From Hormiphora californensis (taxonomy: Eukaryota; Ctenophora; Tentaculata; Cydippida; Pleurobrachiidae): a stretch of DNA of 64,000 bases. The position numbers were made by a program, and so were the translations under genes. Below, one piece after another: positions 1-10,188 of the stretch. Positions within the stretch are counted from its first letter, which is position 1. Each line of letters opens with the position of its first letter. Below the pieces are notes generated by a model. The model worked only from the letters and a program-made list of their open reading frames with translations, made no database searches and was not told where the DNA came from. The stretch is from contig CM035356.1 of NCBI GenBank assembly GCA_020137815.1, positions 4,529,975-4,593,974 of the forward strand, given 5' to 3'.

Positions 1-2442
1 CCCTGATATCACTCGATACAACTGTATAGGGGTGAGTTTACACAGCCCCGGTAGATCCGTTTCTGAGCCAGTTACCTCTAATGCAACCAGCCTGATTAAT
101 CTATCCAGTCTGAACCTCAGGATTCCCTCAAAGTAGGAAATACTTCCCTGGATCATCTGACAGATGTAACTGATCACCTCCTGGTACAGTACAAACAGTA
201 TGATGTCCTCCTTACTGTGTCTCTTTAGCGCATCAATGAACTCAGCGGTACCAGGGGGCTGGGAGATGGTTTCCTCTCCCTCCCCAGTACCCAGGGAGAG
301 CTGTTTCTGGTTAACTAGAATGTGGTTGACATCCTCGCTAATGGAACTGTGTGTGAGGAGGTGGAATGCTGCACAATACCTTGCTACTTTCCAGTTGTGG
401 GCTGCCAGCCCTTTGTTATACAGCTCCACAGCTAGGGGTCGTTCTGGCAAGGTCTGGTGGGTGTTATAATGCTCCATTAGCACCTCCAGCTTCCCTTCCA
501 ACCCCTCAACACCAGCCACCCTCTCCCAGAGATCTGTCGGAGAGGAGGCCGTGTCAGCTTCAGAGAGTGATGACACACTATCACTTGCCCTGAACCTCAA
601 GGCTCGCCGAGCTGCTGAGGGATCGGTGGCAGGAGCAGTTGGTATCCACTGTTTAAACCCGTTATCCAAGACATCCTGAGCGGAGGATAGTCTAACCTGA
701 ACCCCCAGGATAGTCCCTGATTTCATGCTGTTTAGGAACCTAACCATGCTCTCCTCCCCGCACCTGTCCGGGGTGAGGAGGACTGCCAGGACTGGTTGCC
801 CTGGAAACATCCAGTTCCGAGACAGGTAGGAGATCCTGGCTATGGTACTCTGAATCATGATCTCCGTGTCTAGGAAGTTATAGAAGGAGTACTTTGATGC
901 GTACTCAGGGAGAGAGAGGTAGAAGTGGGTGAGATGCTGGTAGAGCATGCTAGTTCGCAGAGAACTGACTCTCTGTCTCACACCTGATTGGGTGTTCCTC
1001 TTCACTTTCAAACTCTCCCACATCTTCTCAACCACGGTTGGCATGACAACAGAGATGTTGGTGTTATCGATGGAGAGACAGGGTAGTTGGTGGACCTCTG
1101 CAAACTGCTGACACTCCTCGGTGTCTGAGAGGAGGAGGATTTGAACTGGGGGAGCCACTCTGGGTCGCATGGCGAGACGGCGATTCAGAGGGTCTATGTC
1201 CTCTGTAGTAAGGTGGTTGTTGTGGACAAGGCCCGCTACAATGTACAGACTCTGAGCCCAGATGAAAGGAGTTTTACCGCCTGGTACCCTATCCTGGGAT
1301 CCTCTATTCTCCTTCTCAGCATCAACCCTCTCTCTGGGTACATAGTACAATTCAGGGACCAATGGGAACCCCTCCTCGTCCCTTAGGGTTAGACCATCCA
1401 GTGCGGACTTGTCAGCAGCAGCCCTCTCCGCATCTCCCTGAAACAACTCGTCTAACCAACTGTAAATGAGGTATAACGGCCACTCACACTCCACTCCCTC
1501 AAACTTCTTCAACTCACCCGGGTTGTAGTGAAGGCGGGATGTATCCTCCAGCACTGTTTTATACCCGTCTAACAGGAACCTCTTGTACCCATATCTCCCT
1601 CTCAGATTCTCCCTCAACAGTCTCTTACAACCCTGTATCAGGTCAGTCTTCTCCACGGCAAAGGCAGGATATGATAACACTGAGAGGGTGGAGCTGTCGT
1701 ACTCTTTGCTACTACTCCCCCTAGGTAGAATGTTTTTCAGGACTCTGTTGCACTGTCGAGACATGTCAGGGGGTACCCAAATAACCGCATCTTTATCAGC
1801 GTCACTCCCAAACAGGTTCAGACCTCGTATTGCGACCAGTGCTGACTTGGCCATGCCCACCGAACAAGCACTCAACTCTCTGATCCCCCTATTGTTCTTG
1901 TCACCTCGTTCAAAGACCCCAAAGTCAGGTGTCCGGTAGGCGTAGTGGATGTAGCAGACGAGTTTCTGGATAAACTGAACCTCAGAGGAAGTCTGCACTA
2001 CTACCAGACCAGAAGCAGTGATCTGAGCTAGAGTCAGGATGAAGAGAGATGTTGAGTCCAGTTGGAGATGGCCCCACTCTGCATCCCCCACTACAGGCAG
2101 TCCTGTTGTCGTGTTATATTTGGCGTGAAGACACTCCAGATGGCATTGTTGCTCGATGAACTTGTCAACTTTACCTGCCTGGCCCATCATGGATGTCAGT
2201 AATCCTCGTACCCCCCTCACAGTCCGAGATCTCAACTCAGAATACTCAGGAGATCCCGTGTCTTGTTTTCCGAATGCCAGGGATAGAGCCCAAACTGAGT
2301 GGAGAGCATAGGTACAATCCCTAACCCAGGTATCTGATCCAGGATGCGCTGGAATGAGCCCTGTATTACAGTCCTGGTATTTCAGAATTGTTTTTGCAGC
2401 CAGACTGTACCAGTAGCCAATATTTCCCTCTTTTTCACTCAT
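1..2442 (-). CDS. PHKA: Phosphorylase b kinase regulatory subunit (alpha-type), partial, intronless
   Basis: Reading the minus strand from the ATG at 2442-2440 gives 814 codons with no stop to the window edge, so the C-terminal third is outside (the family is usually about 1,200 residues). The protein is a regulatory scaffold of the hexadecameric phosphorylase kinase, which activates glycogen phosphorylase in the cytosol. Its N-terminal half is a glucoamylase-like (GH15-type) fold. Landmarks seen: TGLIPAHPG at 27-35, WVRD at 39-42, WGHLQLD at 123-129, DFGVFERGDK at 173-182, ECEWP at 318-322, then IDPLNRR and a serine-rich stretch near 610, where the family has its regulatory phosphorylation loop. 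WVRD, WGHLQLD and IDPLNRR favour the alpha over the beta subunit. The absence of any intron in 2.4 kb is odd beside the split genes elsewhere in the window. The start is the first ATG after upstream AT-rich DNA and sits just before the conserved N-terminus. Family certain; alpha versus beta likely but not proven. Confidence 0.93.
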   Translation of the reverse strand, partial: MSEKEGNIGYWYSLAAKTILKYQDCNTGLIPAHPGSDTWVRDCTYALHSVWALSLAFGKQDTGSPEYSELRSRTVRGVRGLLTSMMGQAGKVDKFIEQQCHLECLHAKYNTTTGLPVVGDAEWGHLQLDSTSLFILTLAQITASGLVVVQTSSEVQFIQKLVCYIHYAYRTPDFGVFERGDKNNRGIRELSACSVGMAKSALVAIRGLNLFGSDADKDAVIWVPPDMSRQCNRVLKNILPRGSSSKEYDSSTLSVLSYPAFAVEKTDLIQGCKRLLRENLRGRYGYKRFLLDGYKTVLEDTSRLHYNPGELKKFEGVECEWPLYLIYSWLDELFQGDAERAAADKSALDGLTLRDEEGFPLVPELYYVPRERVDAEKENRGSQDRVPGGKTPFIWAQSLYIVAGLVHNNHLTTEDIDPLNRRLAMRPRVAPPVQILLLSDTEECQQFAEVHQLPCLSIDNTNISVVMPTVVEKMWESLKVKRNTQSGVRQRVSSLRTSMLYQHLTHFYLSLPEYASKYSFYNFLDTEIMIQSTIARISYLSRNWMFPGQPVLAVLLTPDRCGEESMVRFLNSMKSGTILGVQVRLSSAQDVLDNGFKQWIPTAPATDPSAARRALRFRASDSVSSLSEADTASSPTDLWERVAGVEGLEGKLEVLMEHYNTHQTLPERPLAVELYNKGLAAHNWKVARYCAAFHLLTHSSISEDVNHILVNQKQLSLGTGEGEETISQPPGTAEFIDALKRHSKEDIILFVLYQEVISYICQMIQGSISYFEGILRFRLDRLIRLVALEVTGSETDLPGLCKLTPIQLYRVISG

Positions 2443-3364
2443 CTCCCTGAATCACATGAACACCTGTACTCAAATAGAAAAGCGTAGAGTAAGATAATGG
2501 AGCTAATTAACATTTTTATCAAGAAATTATGTAACAGTGGATGCAGCTAAAGATATCTGATCTTGTGCTTTTTACGAATCTTTTTCGTTTTTTTTTCACG
2601 GATAAAAACTGGAATTTGCTGCAGGCCCACGAGCACTGGCTTTTCAACAACCGAGGAGAAGCTGTCGAAGAGAGAAAGAGTATGTACACGAGGTTACGTA
2701 CACTAACCAATAACAATAATAACAATAACATTATACATATTTAAATCGCTTTTGAGCTATATAATGCTATTCTCGATCAGCTTAAACAGCGTCCTCTCGA
2801 TAATAGCAAGCTTTCTAAAGCGCTTCATCGCTGAAATAACCTATAGACATTCGTCCTCGTCGTCATAGATAATAAATTATATAAAAATAAAAACGGACTT
2901 AGATAATTAATAAATAAGATACAAAAGACAGACTGAACACCGATGGACACACAAATACATGCAACACACACACACACACACACACACGTCATACACATAC
3001 AAATTCATACAAACACAAGCAAGTTCTTAACATACAAACAATTAAGCACACAACCAAATTCACCAACGTCCAACGGAGTCTAGAGATAATCAACCCTACC
3101 ACATACTGAACAAAATAAAGAAATAAACGCTAATTGAATGTTGTCCTTATTACTCATTAGTTCATTGTGACTAGGACTCGCTTTGTCTTGGATTATTATT
3201 ATCATGGTTATTGGTTATCATGGAGGAATATCAGTTTCACACTTAGGAGATATCATGTAGGATTTCAGGATTTAGGAATTTACTTTAGGTCTTTTAGTTC
3301 TGAAAATAGGGTGCTCTGGAGGGGGTTAATCTTCATAGTAGAAGCCTCCAAGAGCAATATAGCA
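2443..3364. other. AT-rich intergenic region upstream of the phosphorylase kinase gene
   Basis: No gene is recognisable. This should contain the promoter of the minus-strand phosphorylase kinase gene, but I see no convincing TATA or initiator motif. It holds a short AAC/AAT-rich stretch (2707-2735), a (CA)n run at about 2970-2987 and loosely repeated ACACA-rich words to about 3060. Short frames here have no recognisable protein. Confidence 0.6.
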
Positions 3365-3400
3365 CTGTGAATTGCGTAGCCAAGACTACACAATTCACAG
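3365..3400. repeat. Hairpin, 15-bp stem with 6-nt loop
   Basis: CTGTGAATTGCGTAG at 3365-3379 pairs with CTACACAATTCACAG at 3386-3400 with one G-T type mismatch, leaving loop CCAAGA. It lies about 340 bp beyond the ORF2 stop of the minus-strand LINE, so it could be a 3'-UTR stem-loop recognised by the reverse transcriptase or a small unrelated inverted repeat. The LINE's 3' end is not otherwise visible. Confidence 0.55.
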
Positions 3401-3742
3401 TCCCATTGTGTGAGAAGTCAACTGTAGACGTCAAACAGTTGCCAAAAGGCGTATCTACAAGTAAGTCAGTGTCTAGATCTGTCATGGGTGGGGATTCTTT
3501 TTTTATTCTCACACACACTTTTTTCTCACATTATTTTTCTGACATCCCTCTTTCTTTTTTTAACTTTTACTACCTCACATTCGATCATGTATTTTTCCGT
3601 TTTTTGCTGAGGAGGACGAAACATACAGAAACATTTCAATAATATAATCTACTCAGTACCCTATCTCCCAGGACCCCGTCTTGAAAGTTCAATATTCAAA
3701 TCCATATCATCCCTTACTAGCAACTACACACATAATAACATG

Positions 3743-6700
3743 CTACTCAGAGAAGGCCTTGGAAAACAACAGTGTTTTTAGATCAGTTTTGAACCTCTGT
3801 AAAGTCCTAGATCGACGGAGCTCCCGCGAAAGATTGTTCCATAGCTTAGGCCCTGATACACTGAAAGCCCTTTCCGTTGTTTTGTATTTGGGATGCGGAG
3901 TTTCTAGAAGAAGATCATCATAATCTGCACGAAGTGTCATTGGTTTTTTCTTCCTCTTTTCCAGAAGGCCACTTAGGTATTCGGGTGCAAGGCCGTTCAG
4001 ACATTTATAGACCAAAACACAGGTTTTGAAATTGATCCTTTCGCTCACTGGTAGGAAATGTAATGCCTTACGCAACGTCGTTGTGCCTTGCCACCTCCTC
4101 ACGGCGTGCCTGGTGAAATTTTAACACGACCTAGCATGCGACGGGAAACCACCACTTGTACGTGGTAGCTGAGGGTCTACAGAATGGCGCTACGGTGCGG
4201 GAAAAAAAAGTCCATGCCCTAAAATCGTTTTTTTTTACTTTTATTTGATTTGGGTCAAAATTGGCTATATTAAACGTGGTCCCGAAAAATCCATAATGAC
4301 TTAGCACACGAAATATGTCACCCCTACCTATTTTTGCACGTAGAATCGATTGCCGTTGAAGTCGAATCTCTAAAATGACTGTAAAATGGTCAAAAGTTGA
4401 TTTTTTTACCATTTTTTGGAGGTTTTTGGCCCCTAAACCATTGAAAACGTTGAGATAGGAATTTGAAACTAGTGCCAATCGTTAAAATGGTCATTTTTCT
4501 ACCAAGAACCAAGTTTTCGTGTATATCCGATTTATGGTTAAATTTGGGCAAATTGTTGAAATCTGCCAACTAGGAGAACCGTAACTTGATTTTCTTGTTT
4601 TTTGGATTTTGGCATTTTTGACAAACTTCTGATTGAAATGGTCAATCGGAACCATGCTTAAGTTGTTTATGGGACAATTTTCGACTAAAATCCAAGATTT
4701 CATACCAATCCAATAACAGATCGTTGATTTATAGAAAATTTAAGTAGGCAAAACGGTCAAAATGACAACTTTTCTTGCTTATTTTCACCGTTTTGCCTAC
4801 TTAAATTTTCTATAAATCAACGATCTGTTATTGGATTGGTATGAAATCTTGGATTTTAGTCGAAAATTGTCCCATAAACAACTTAAGCATGGTCCCGATT
4901 GACCATTTCAATCAGAAGTTTGTCAAAAATGCCAAAATCCAAAAAACAAGAAAATCAAGTTACGGTTCTCCTAGTTGGCAGATTTCAACAATTTGCCCAA
5001 ATTTAACCATAAATCGGATATACACGAAAACTTGGTTCTTGGTAGAAAAATGACCATTTTAACGATTGGCACTAGTTTCAAATTCCTATCTCAACGTTTT
5101 CAATGGTTTAGGGGCCAAAAACCTCCAAAAAATAGTAAAAAATCAACTTTTGACCATTTTACAGTCATTTTAGAGATTCGACTTCAACGGCAATCGATTC
5201 TACGTGCAAAAATAGGTAGGGGTGACATATTTCGTGTGCTAAGTCATTATGGATTTTTCGGGATCACGTTTAATATAGCCAATTTTGACCCAAATCAAAT
5301 AAAAGTAAAAAAACGATTTTAGGGCATGGACTTTTTTTTCCCGCACCGTAGCGCCATTCTGTAGACCCTCAGCTACCACGTACAAGTGGTGGTTTCCCGT
5401 CGCATGCTAGGTCGTGTTAAAATTTCACCAGGCACGCCGTGTCCTCTGTCCATAAATGAATCTAGCTGCTGCATTTTGTACCTTTTGTAACTCAGCAACA
5501 TTCCGTTTAGTCATCCCAGACATCAGAGAATTGCAGTAGTCTATTTTTGAATGAACTAAGCTGCATACCAATATTGTCCTAAGCTTCTGAGATAGCTTTC
5601 CAGCAATTCGCCACAGATTAACCAGAGTAGATTTACATGACCTGACCACAGCCGTGACGTGTTCATCTAAGGACAGCTTCGAGTCAAAGTACACCCCGAG
5701 GTTCTTCGCCGAACTCGTTACCAATGAGGGCCCACTATCTTCAAATAGCTGCATAGAGTCAACAGAACTACCACCTCTCGGGGACAAAATCAGTACTTCA
5801 GTCTTAGTTGGGTTAAGTTGAAGGAAGTTTGTCGTGAGCCAGGCCTGTATATCAGAGACACAGCGCCTTAACTTTTGTTCTACCTCTGAGATATCATCCG
5901 AGGAATATGCCGCATAGACCTGTGTATCATCCGCATAAAAGTGAATACCAACACCATGTCGATCAGCAATGGCTTCTAGCTCAGTCGTGTAACAAATGAA
6001 CAATATCGGTCCTAAAATAGACCCCTGTGGGACTCCGATGGATAGTTCGGCAAGGGCTGACTTCATATCCCCCAACACCACTGCAGCATTACGCCCCGTT
6101 AAGTAACTCTGAAACCAATTCAGAGTAGTCCCCTTTACTCCATACAACTTTTCTAGCCGCTTCAGAAGTATCGCATGATTCACTGTATCAAAAGCAGCAC
6201 TTAAGTCTAACAACAAAAGTACTACCTTCGACTTGTCATCAGTCAGAGTCAGTAGATCATCAAAGATCCGTAAGGTGGCAGTTTCGCAACTTTTGTGTCG
6301 ACGATATGCAGACTGTTTCTTCGAGAGTAAATTGTTATCCTCCAGGTGCCTTACAAACTGGTCCGCTGCACACTTCTCTATTAGCTTTCCAAGGAACGGA
6401 AGATTACTCACCGGTCGATAGTTCCCCAAGTCATCCGGGTCTAGATTTGCCTTCTTGATGGTTGGACGAATCAATGCCGTTTTTAAAGCCGTAGGAAAAA
6501 CCCCCGATGACAAGCTATCATTAACTATTTTCGACAAGATAGGAAGTAGTTCACCGAACAGTTTTCGTACAAAGGATGTTGGTATAGGATCAAGGGTACA
6601 GTGTTTCGTGCTCATTTCCATGATGGTAGACCGAAGCACTTCATCAGAAACCGGCTCAAATTTGAAAATCGGAACAGATGATGGTGAGTCACTTTGTGTA

Positions 6701-8001
6701 GTCATGGAGACAGGTTGAACGTGATTGTGGCACTTCTCCTCCATTCGTCGATAGATTTTCTCAACCTTCCCTTTAAAAGCTCCCATGAAGGTGTCAGCAA
6801 GCTTGCCTTTTTCAATGTTCCCAGGCATGACTTCAACATTTTCCCTCCCCAGAAGGTGGTTCGAAGTTTGCCAAGTAGCCCGAGGGTCATGCTGTTGTTC
6901 TTCGAGACGAGCCGCGAAGTAGTTTTCTCTTACTCCAGTCAGGATTTTATCAGTTTCCTTCTCCTGTGCTTTACAGTCCTCAAAGAAGTTGAGTATCACA
7001 ACAGGGTCTGTTTTGGTCCGAAGAATTGCCCTATATTTTCTTTCTTTCCTCCTTCTTTCCCTTCTTGCCCCTTGGCAGATCTCATAGTTCTGTGTGAACC
7101 ATTTATTACTGCGAGTTTTAACCTTCCTAGTAACCACGGGCGCCCGAGTATCCATAAACCCCGTTAACACCGAGATATACAGCTCAACACACTGGTCCAG
7201 GTCATCAGGTAACTCATCACAAAGATCCGACTGAAGAATGTCTTCCCTAAGATCCTCAATGTCAAGGTCTTTCATTTTTCGGCTTGTAACTAGCTTAAAC
7301 TCACTGTTAGAACTACAGCCAGCCACATTTAGAGAGAAGCTCACTAGTGAATGATCAGGAAGAGCAGGTGCCCTATAAGTTTCCAGTCCGTCCAACGCCG
7401 TAAGGTCTGCATCCCTGGTTAGTACCAAATCAAGTGTGCCACCCCTCACATGCGTAGGCCCGATAACATGTTGAGACCATCCCTCCGACAGAATAAGCGC
7501 TTTAAACTTCTGTGTGAATCGGTCAGTATCATCTTGGAATCTAACATTAAAGTCGCCCATGACAACAGGAACACCGCCCTTTGATACAAAGGAATTTAGA
7601 TAGCTGCCAAACTCAGTTATGAAGTGAGTATAGTCATTCCCCGTGCGATAGATAACAGCAAGCCGGACTCCAACACTGCCCTTCACGAAGATCTCCAGAC
7701 ATTCAAAAGACTTTGTGGATGTTTTACACGTAGTAAACTTGATCTTATTCCGAATAATGAACGCCACTCCACCCCCTCGCTTCCCTTTCCTCGGTGCATT
7801 AACCAGAGTGTGCCTCCAATCCCCCACCTCCGCCGCCAGTGAAGATTCATCTAAGTTAAGCCACGTTTCAGTAAGAGCTAGAATCCCAAGTCCATTTTCG
7901 ACCATCATTCCCATGACCTGATTAACCTTGTTCCGCAAGGAAAAACAGTTGCCAAGTCCAACCTTAATGGTCCTGCACCCTACCTTCCCTAAATCAGTCA
8001 C
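3743..8001 (-). pseudogene. LINE ORF2 (endonuclease-reverse transcriptase), interrupted by a transposon
   Basis: ORF2 copies the LINE RNA into a nicked target. The 8001-5442 part (ORF2 continues a few codons into the insertion before a stop at 5425) has an APE-type endonuclease: N18 in GNCFSL, E45 in LTETW, GDFN at 149-152 and PDH at 215-217. The RT has LDLSAAFDTVNH, GVPQGSILGP and YADDTQVY (689-696; DNA 5914-5937). The C-terminal 116 residues continue at 4093-3743. If the 4100-5441 element and one TCCT copy are removed, the two halves rejoin exactly in frame, giving about 970 residues, a normal length. There is no ATG at the expected start: residue 1 here is GTG, and the first ATG (codon 30) lies beyond catalytic N18, so ORF2 needs frameshifting, reinitiation or a non-AUG start. 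Apart from the insertion I see no lesion. Confidence 0.95.
4100..5441. mobile_element. Full-length palindromic (foldback) DNA transposon inside LINE ORF2
   Basis: Two arms of about 650 bp (from 4100 inward and from 5441 inward) are near-perfect reverse complements around a spacer of about 35 bp centred near 4770. The ends read CACGGCGTGCC and GGCACGCCGTG. The element is flanked by TCCT at 4096-4099 and 5442-5445, a 4-bp target duplication confirmed by the in-frame repair of ORF2 when it is removed. A CAC-type terminus with 4-bp duplication is reminiscent of Chapaev-type (CMC superfamily) elements, but that is inference. There is no transposase; 70- and 115-codon frames occur mirrored in both arms and are by-products of the palindrome. 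Confidence 0.93.
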
Positions 8002-8018
8002 ACGCCCATCTTCACCAA

Positions 8019-8030
8019 CTAGTTTTTTGC
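8019..8030 (-). promoter_or_regulatory. Candidate -1 ribosomal frameshift site (A AAA AAC UAG)
   Basis: On the minus strand the ORF1 frame ends GCA AAA AAC TAG. The heptamer A-AAA-AAC (8028-8022) fits X-XXY-YYZ in the ORF1 phase, and slippage by -1 continues AAA AAA CTA GTT and so on, straight into the open ORF2 frame with no stop. The zero-frame stop follows immediately. I see no obvious strong stem-loop or pseudoknot just downstream. Termination-reinitiation is the main alternative. Confidence 0.55.
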
Positions 8031-9137
8031 ATTCCTTAGTTTAAGAAGGAAAACAGGACAGTCAGGCGAACCGGCATTGTGTGAGGTGGCATTACCCTTC
8101 AGCTTAGGGTCACTGGCATTTTTACAGTTAGTGCAACACACTCTCCCCCTGTTCTTACAATCCTTTGTCTTGTGGCCTTCCGCACAGAACATACATGTAG
8201 CCTGTGGTTGCTCGCATTCCCACGCTTTGTGGCCAAATTTCTGGCAACGGTAGCACTGTGGAATATAGTACCGATCTTCCACCCTACAGGAAACATTTCT
8301 AACGAAAAGTTTTCCTCCCTTGACCAACAAGTCCCGAAGAGCGCAAGAAACTCTCAACCCCACGTTAACCCGTTCTCTCGCTCTCGATTTCCCAACATAG
8401 ACAACCTCCAAAGTATGCCCCTGGTCTAATAAGGAGCTCACCTTAGAGTTCTTCATCCGAATCATCTCAACTATGGCACTATCCAAATCACTCCGGCCCA
8501 TATCAACTGGAAATTCTTCCACGGGAAGTGGAAAGTCCTTAACCGTAACCTTAGGCAGTTTAATAGATGTCTTATAGGTCGCTGCCTCGGGAAGAACTGC
8601 CTTAAGCTGACTCTCAGCAGATTGAAGCATGTCCTGATCAGGTAAGGCAATTATTACATCGCCATTGGCCTCCGCCCTCATGAAGGACACAGGTGTCTCC
8701 TTTAGAGCCTCAGAAGCTCGTTTTACAGCCGTATCTCCCGCATTACTAATCGTAATTTTTGCAGCAGGTTTCTTAAGAACTTCAGCAAATGACCCACCGA
8801 GATTCTCACCAAGACTCGCCCTTAACCCCACTCCATCACCCCGACGTAAGTCCATTTCTCCAACAAGTTTTTCTACTATGAAATCAGCGTGCTTACCAAG
8901 CTCACTCACCACACATCGAGCAATCTCCTCTCCACTAGCCCCGGTCTGCCCAAACCCCTTAGCCTTCCCGCTATCCACCGAATCAAAACACGGGGGGCAT
9001 AGCCAGCATAATCCCACGAGTTTACTTACTTCGACGGGTACGGGCGGATCAGCATCATCTCGCTCCTCTTTGCACATCAAACATACCATCCTCTCTGTAA
9101 CTGCTATCTCTGCAGCCGCCTTTCTCGTTATTGTCAT
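8019..9137 (-). CDS. LINE ORF1 protein: N-terminal Cys-rich domain and CCHC zinc knuckles
   Basis: This 372-residue, intact frame encodes an RNA-binding, gag-like ORF1p that packages LINE RNA for retrotransposition. Its N-terminus has two cysteine pairs (CLMC, then CWLCPPC), resembling the PHD-like zinc domain found in ORF1 of some CR1-group LINEs. The C-terminus carries a classical CX2CX4HX4C knuckle from residue 295, then CX2CX3HX4C from about 315, and a third Cys/His cluster ending at about residue 360. ORF1 ends at TAG (8021-8019), and the last two sense codons before it are AAA AAC, part of a slippery heptamer leading into ORF2. The start is the first ATG; the upstream frame offers no better one. 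Confidence 0.9.
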   Translation of the reverse strand: MTITRKAAAEIAVTERMVCLMCKEERDDADPPVPVEVSKLVGLCWLCPPCFDSVDSGKAKGFGQTGASGEEIARCVVSELGKHADFIVEKLVGEMDLRRGDGVGLRASLGENLGGSFAEVLKKPAAKITISNAGDTAVKRASEALKETPVSFMRAEANGDVIIALPDQDMLQSAESQLKAVLPEAATYKTSIKLPKVTVKDFPLPVEEFPVDMGRSDLDSAIVEMIRMKNSKVSSLLDQGHTLEVVYVGKSRARERVNVGLRVSCALRDLLVKGGKLFVRNVSCRVEDRYYIPQCYRCQKFGHKAWECEQPQATCMFCAEGHKTKDCKNRGRVCCTNCKNASDPKLKGNATSHNAGSPDCPVFLLKLRNAKN

Positions 9138-9363
9138 CGTCTCAATAAATAGTTTTACGTTGTAGTTGATGAAAGTTTGAAACCAGGCCCCAGGGGAGTT
9201 TTCAGCACCGCAAATAAAAAAGTGACGAAAACGGCCATCTTGAAAACTAATAAAAAAAGAAAAGATATTATAATAAAAGAAGCCACATGCATCTGGCCTA
9301 ACAATGTCAATAATAATATATATAAATTGTTTTTGCCTGGCCGGCTACACGAAGAAAATCACA

Positions 9364-9518
9364 TAAAGTCGGATTTTTTGAAACTGTCACCCCAAAATGA
9401 CCGCGCATGTGAAATTTATCAATTTTGACGCGCACACCACACGTTAACATGTGATGTGACGCGCAAAAACATTCCGCGCACGAAAAGGGGGGTGACAGTT
9501 TCAAAAAATCCGACTTTA
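9364..9518. mobile_element. MITE with 30-bp perfect terminal inverted repeats, probable TA target
   Basis: The 30 bp at 9364-9393 is the exact reverse complement of 9489-9518. The ends read TAAAGTCGG and CCGACTTTA, consistent with a TA target duplication and Tc1/mariner-type mobilisation. The 95-bp interior is rich in GCGC/CGCG words and has no coding potential. It lies about 230 bp upstream of the LINE ORF1 start codon, in or next to the LINE 5' UTR. Confidence 0.85.
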
Positions 9519-9698
9519 AAATCTTGAAAACTCAGAAAAACCAGTGCACTGGAAAAAGAAAACACTCGCGCGCGCTTTAACCTTCTTGTTTATGCGCTGC
9601 AGACACAGAGCGCGCGCGTTATTCGGCTTGGAATGCGCTGCCGCGCTTTAGCCAAACCCAACCCCCCCCCACCCCGCTCCGGGGCGCCGTTACGATCT

Positions 9699-10188
9699 GG
9701 CCAGCGTTAAAATCTGGGTGTTTCGTGAGTGCTGACAAACGGTTTTTTAGGGTTAGGGCAAAAGTAGGGTTATGGTTAGGGCTGGGGTTTGGGTTGAGGT
9801 TAGGCCTTGACATTTCCTACCAGATAAACTTTGAATTAGCCAAAACGGTTGAGTGGTTCGGCGGTTAGAGCCGTTTTAGTGAATCAACTTTTTTGGCAGC
9901 GCCCACCTGTAAACAGGTCACCAAACACCCAGATCGTAACGGCGCCCTTACGATCTGGGTGTTTGGTGGCCTGTTTACAGGTGCGCGCTGCCAAAAAAGT
10001 TGATTCACTAAAACGGCTCTAACCGCCGAACCACTCAACCGTTTTGGCTAATTCAAAGTTTATCTGTTAGGGAATGTCAAGGCCTAACCCCAACCCAAAC
10101 CCCAACCCTAACCCTAACCCTACTTTAGCCCTAACCCTAAAAAACCGTTTGTCAGCACTCACGAAACACCCAGATTTTAACGCTGGCC
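9699..10188. mobile_element. 490-bp palindromic element with internal telomere-like repeats
   Basis: The arms are reverse complements around a GGCGCC centre at 9941-9946, with only a few mismatches. The outer ends read GGCCAGCGTTAAAATCTGG and its complement. Each arm contains a degenerate TTAGGG/AACCCT tract (about 9750-9806 and 10082-10140). The decamer CCCCGCTCCG at 9672-9681 recurs at 10188-10197, a possible target duplication, though the left copy is separated from the palindrome by 17 bp that resemble the element's centre. It is non-coding; the superfamily is unknown. Confidence 0.8.

Larger units (their letters stand above)
3743..9137 (-). mobile_element. Non-LTR retrotransposon (LINE, CR1/L2/Jockey-type) with two ORFs
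   Basis: This is a minus-strand LINE with a zinc-knuckle ORF1 (8019-9137) followed directly by ORF2 with apurinic endonuclease and reverse transcriptase (about 8028-3743). There is no RNase H domain after the RT. Both frames are otherwise undamaged, so the copy looks young; its only lesion is the palindromic insertion at 4100-5441. The 5' UTR probably continues past 9137 towards 9200-9360 and the 3' UTR below 3743, but I could not define the ends or a target-site duplication. Clade assignment (CR1/L2 group) rests on the YADDTQ-type RT motif and the ORF1 architecture and is tentative. Confidence 0.95.

Noticed and set aside
1-1939. Plus-strand frames of 60-118 residues at the left end
   Set aside because: Shadows of the minus-strand phosphorylase kinase gene, which is open throughout.
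4131-5322. 115- and 70-residue frames inside the palindrome
   Set aside because: Identical frames appear in mirror image in both arms, as expected of a palindrome, with no homology to transposases.
9750-10140. Chromosome end or true telomere
   Set aside because: The TTAGGG-like tracts are short, degenerate, inverted and lie inside a transposon-like palindrome with unique DNA on both sides.
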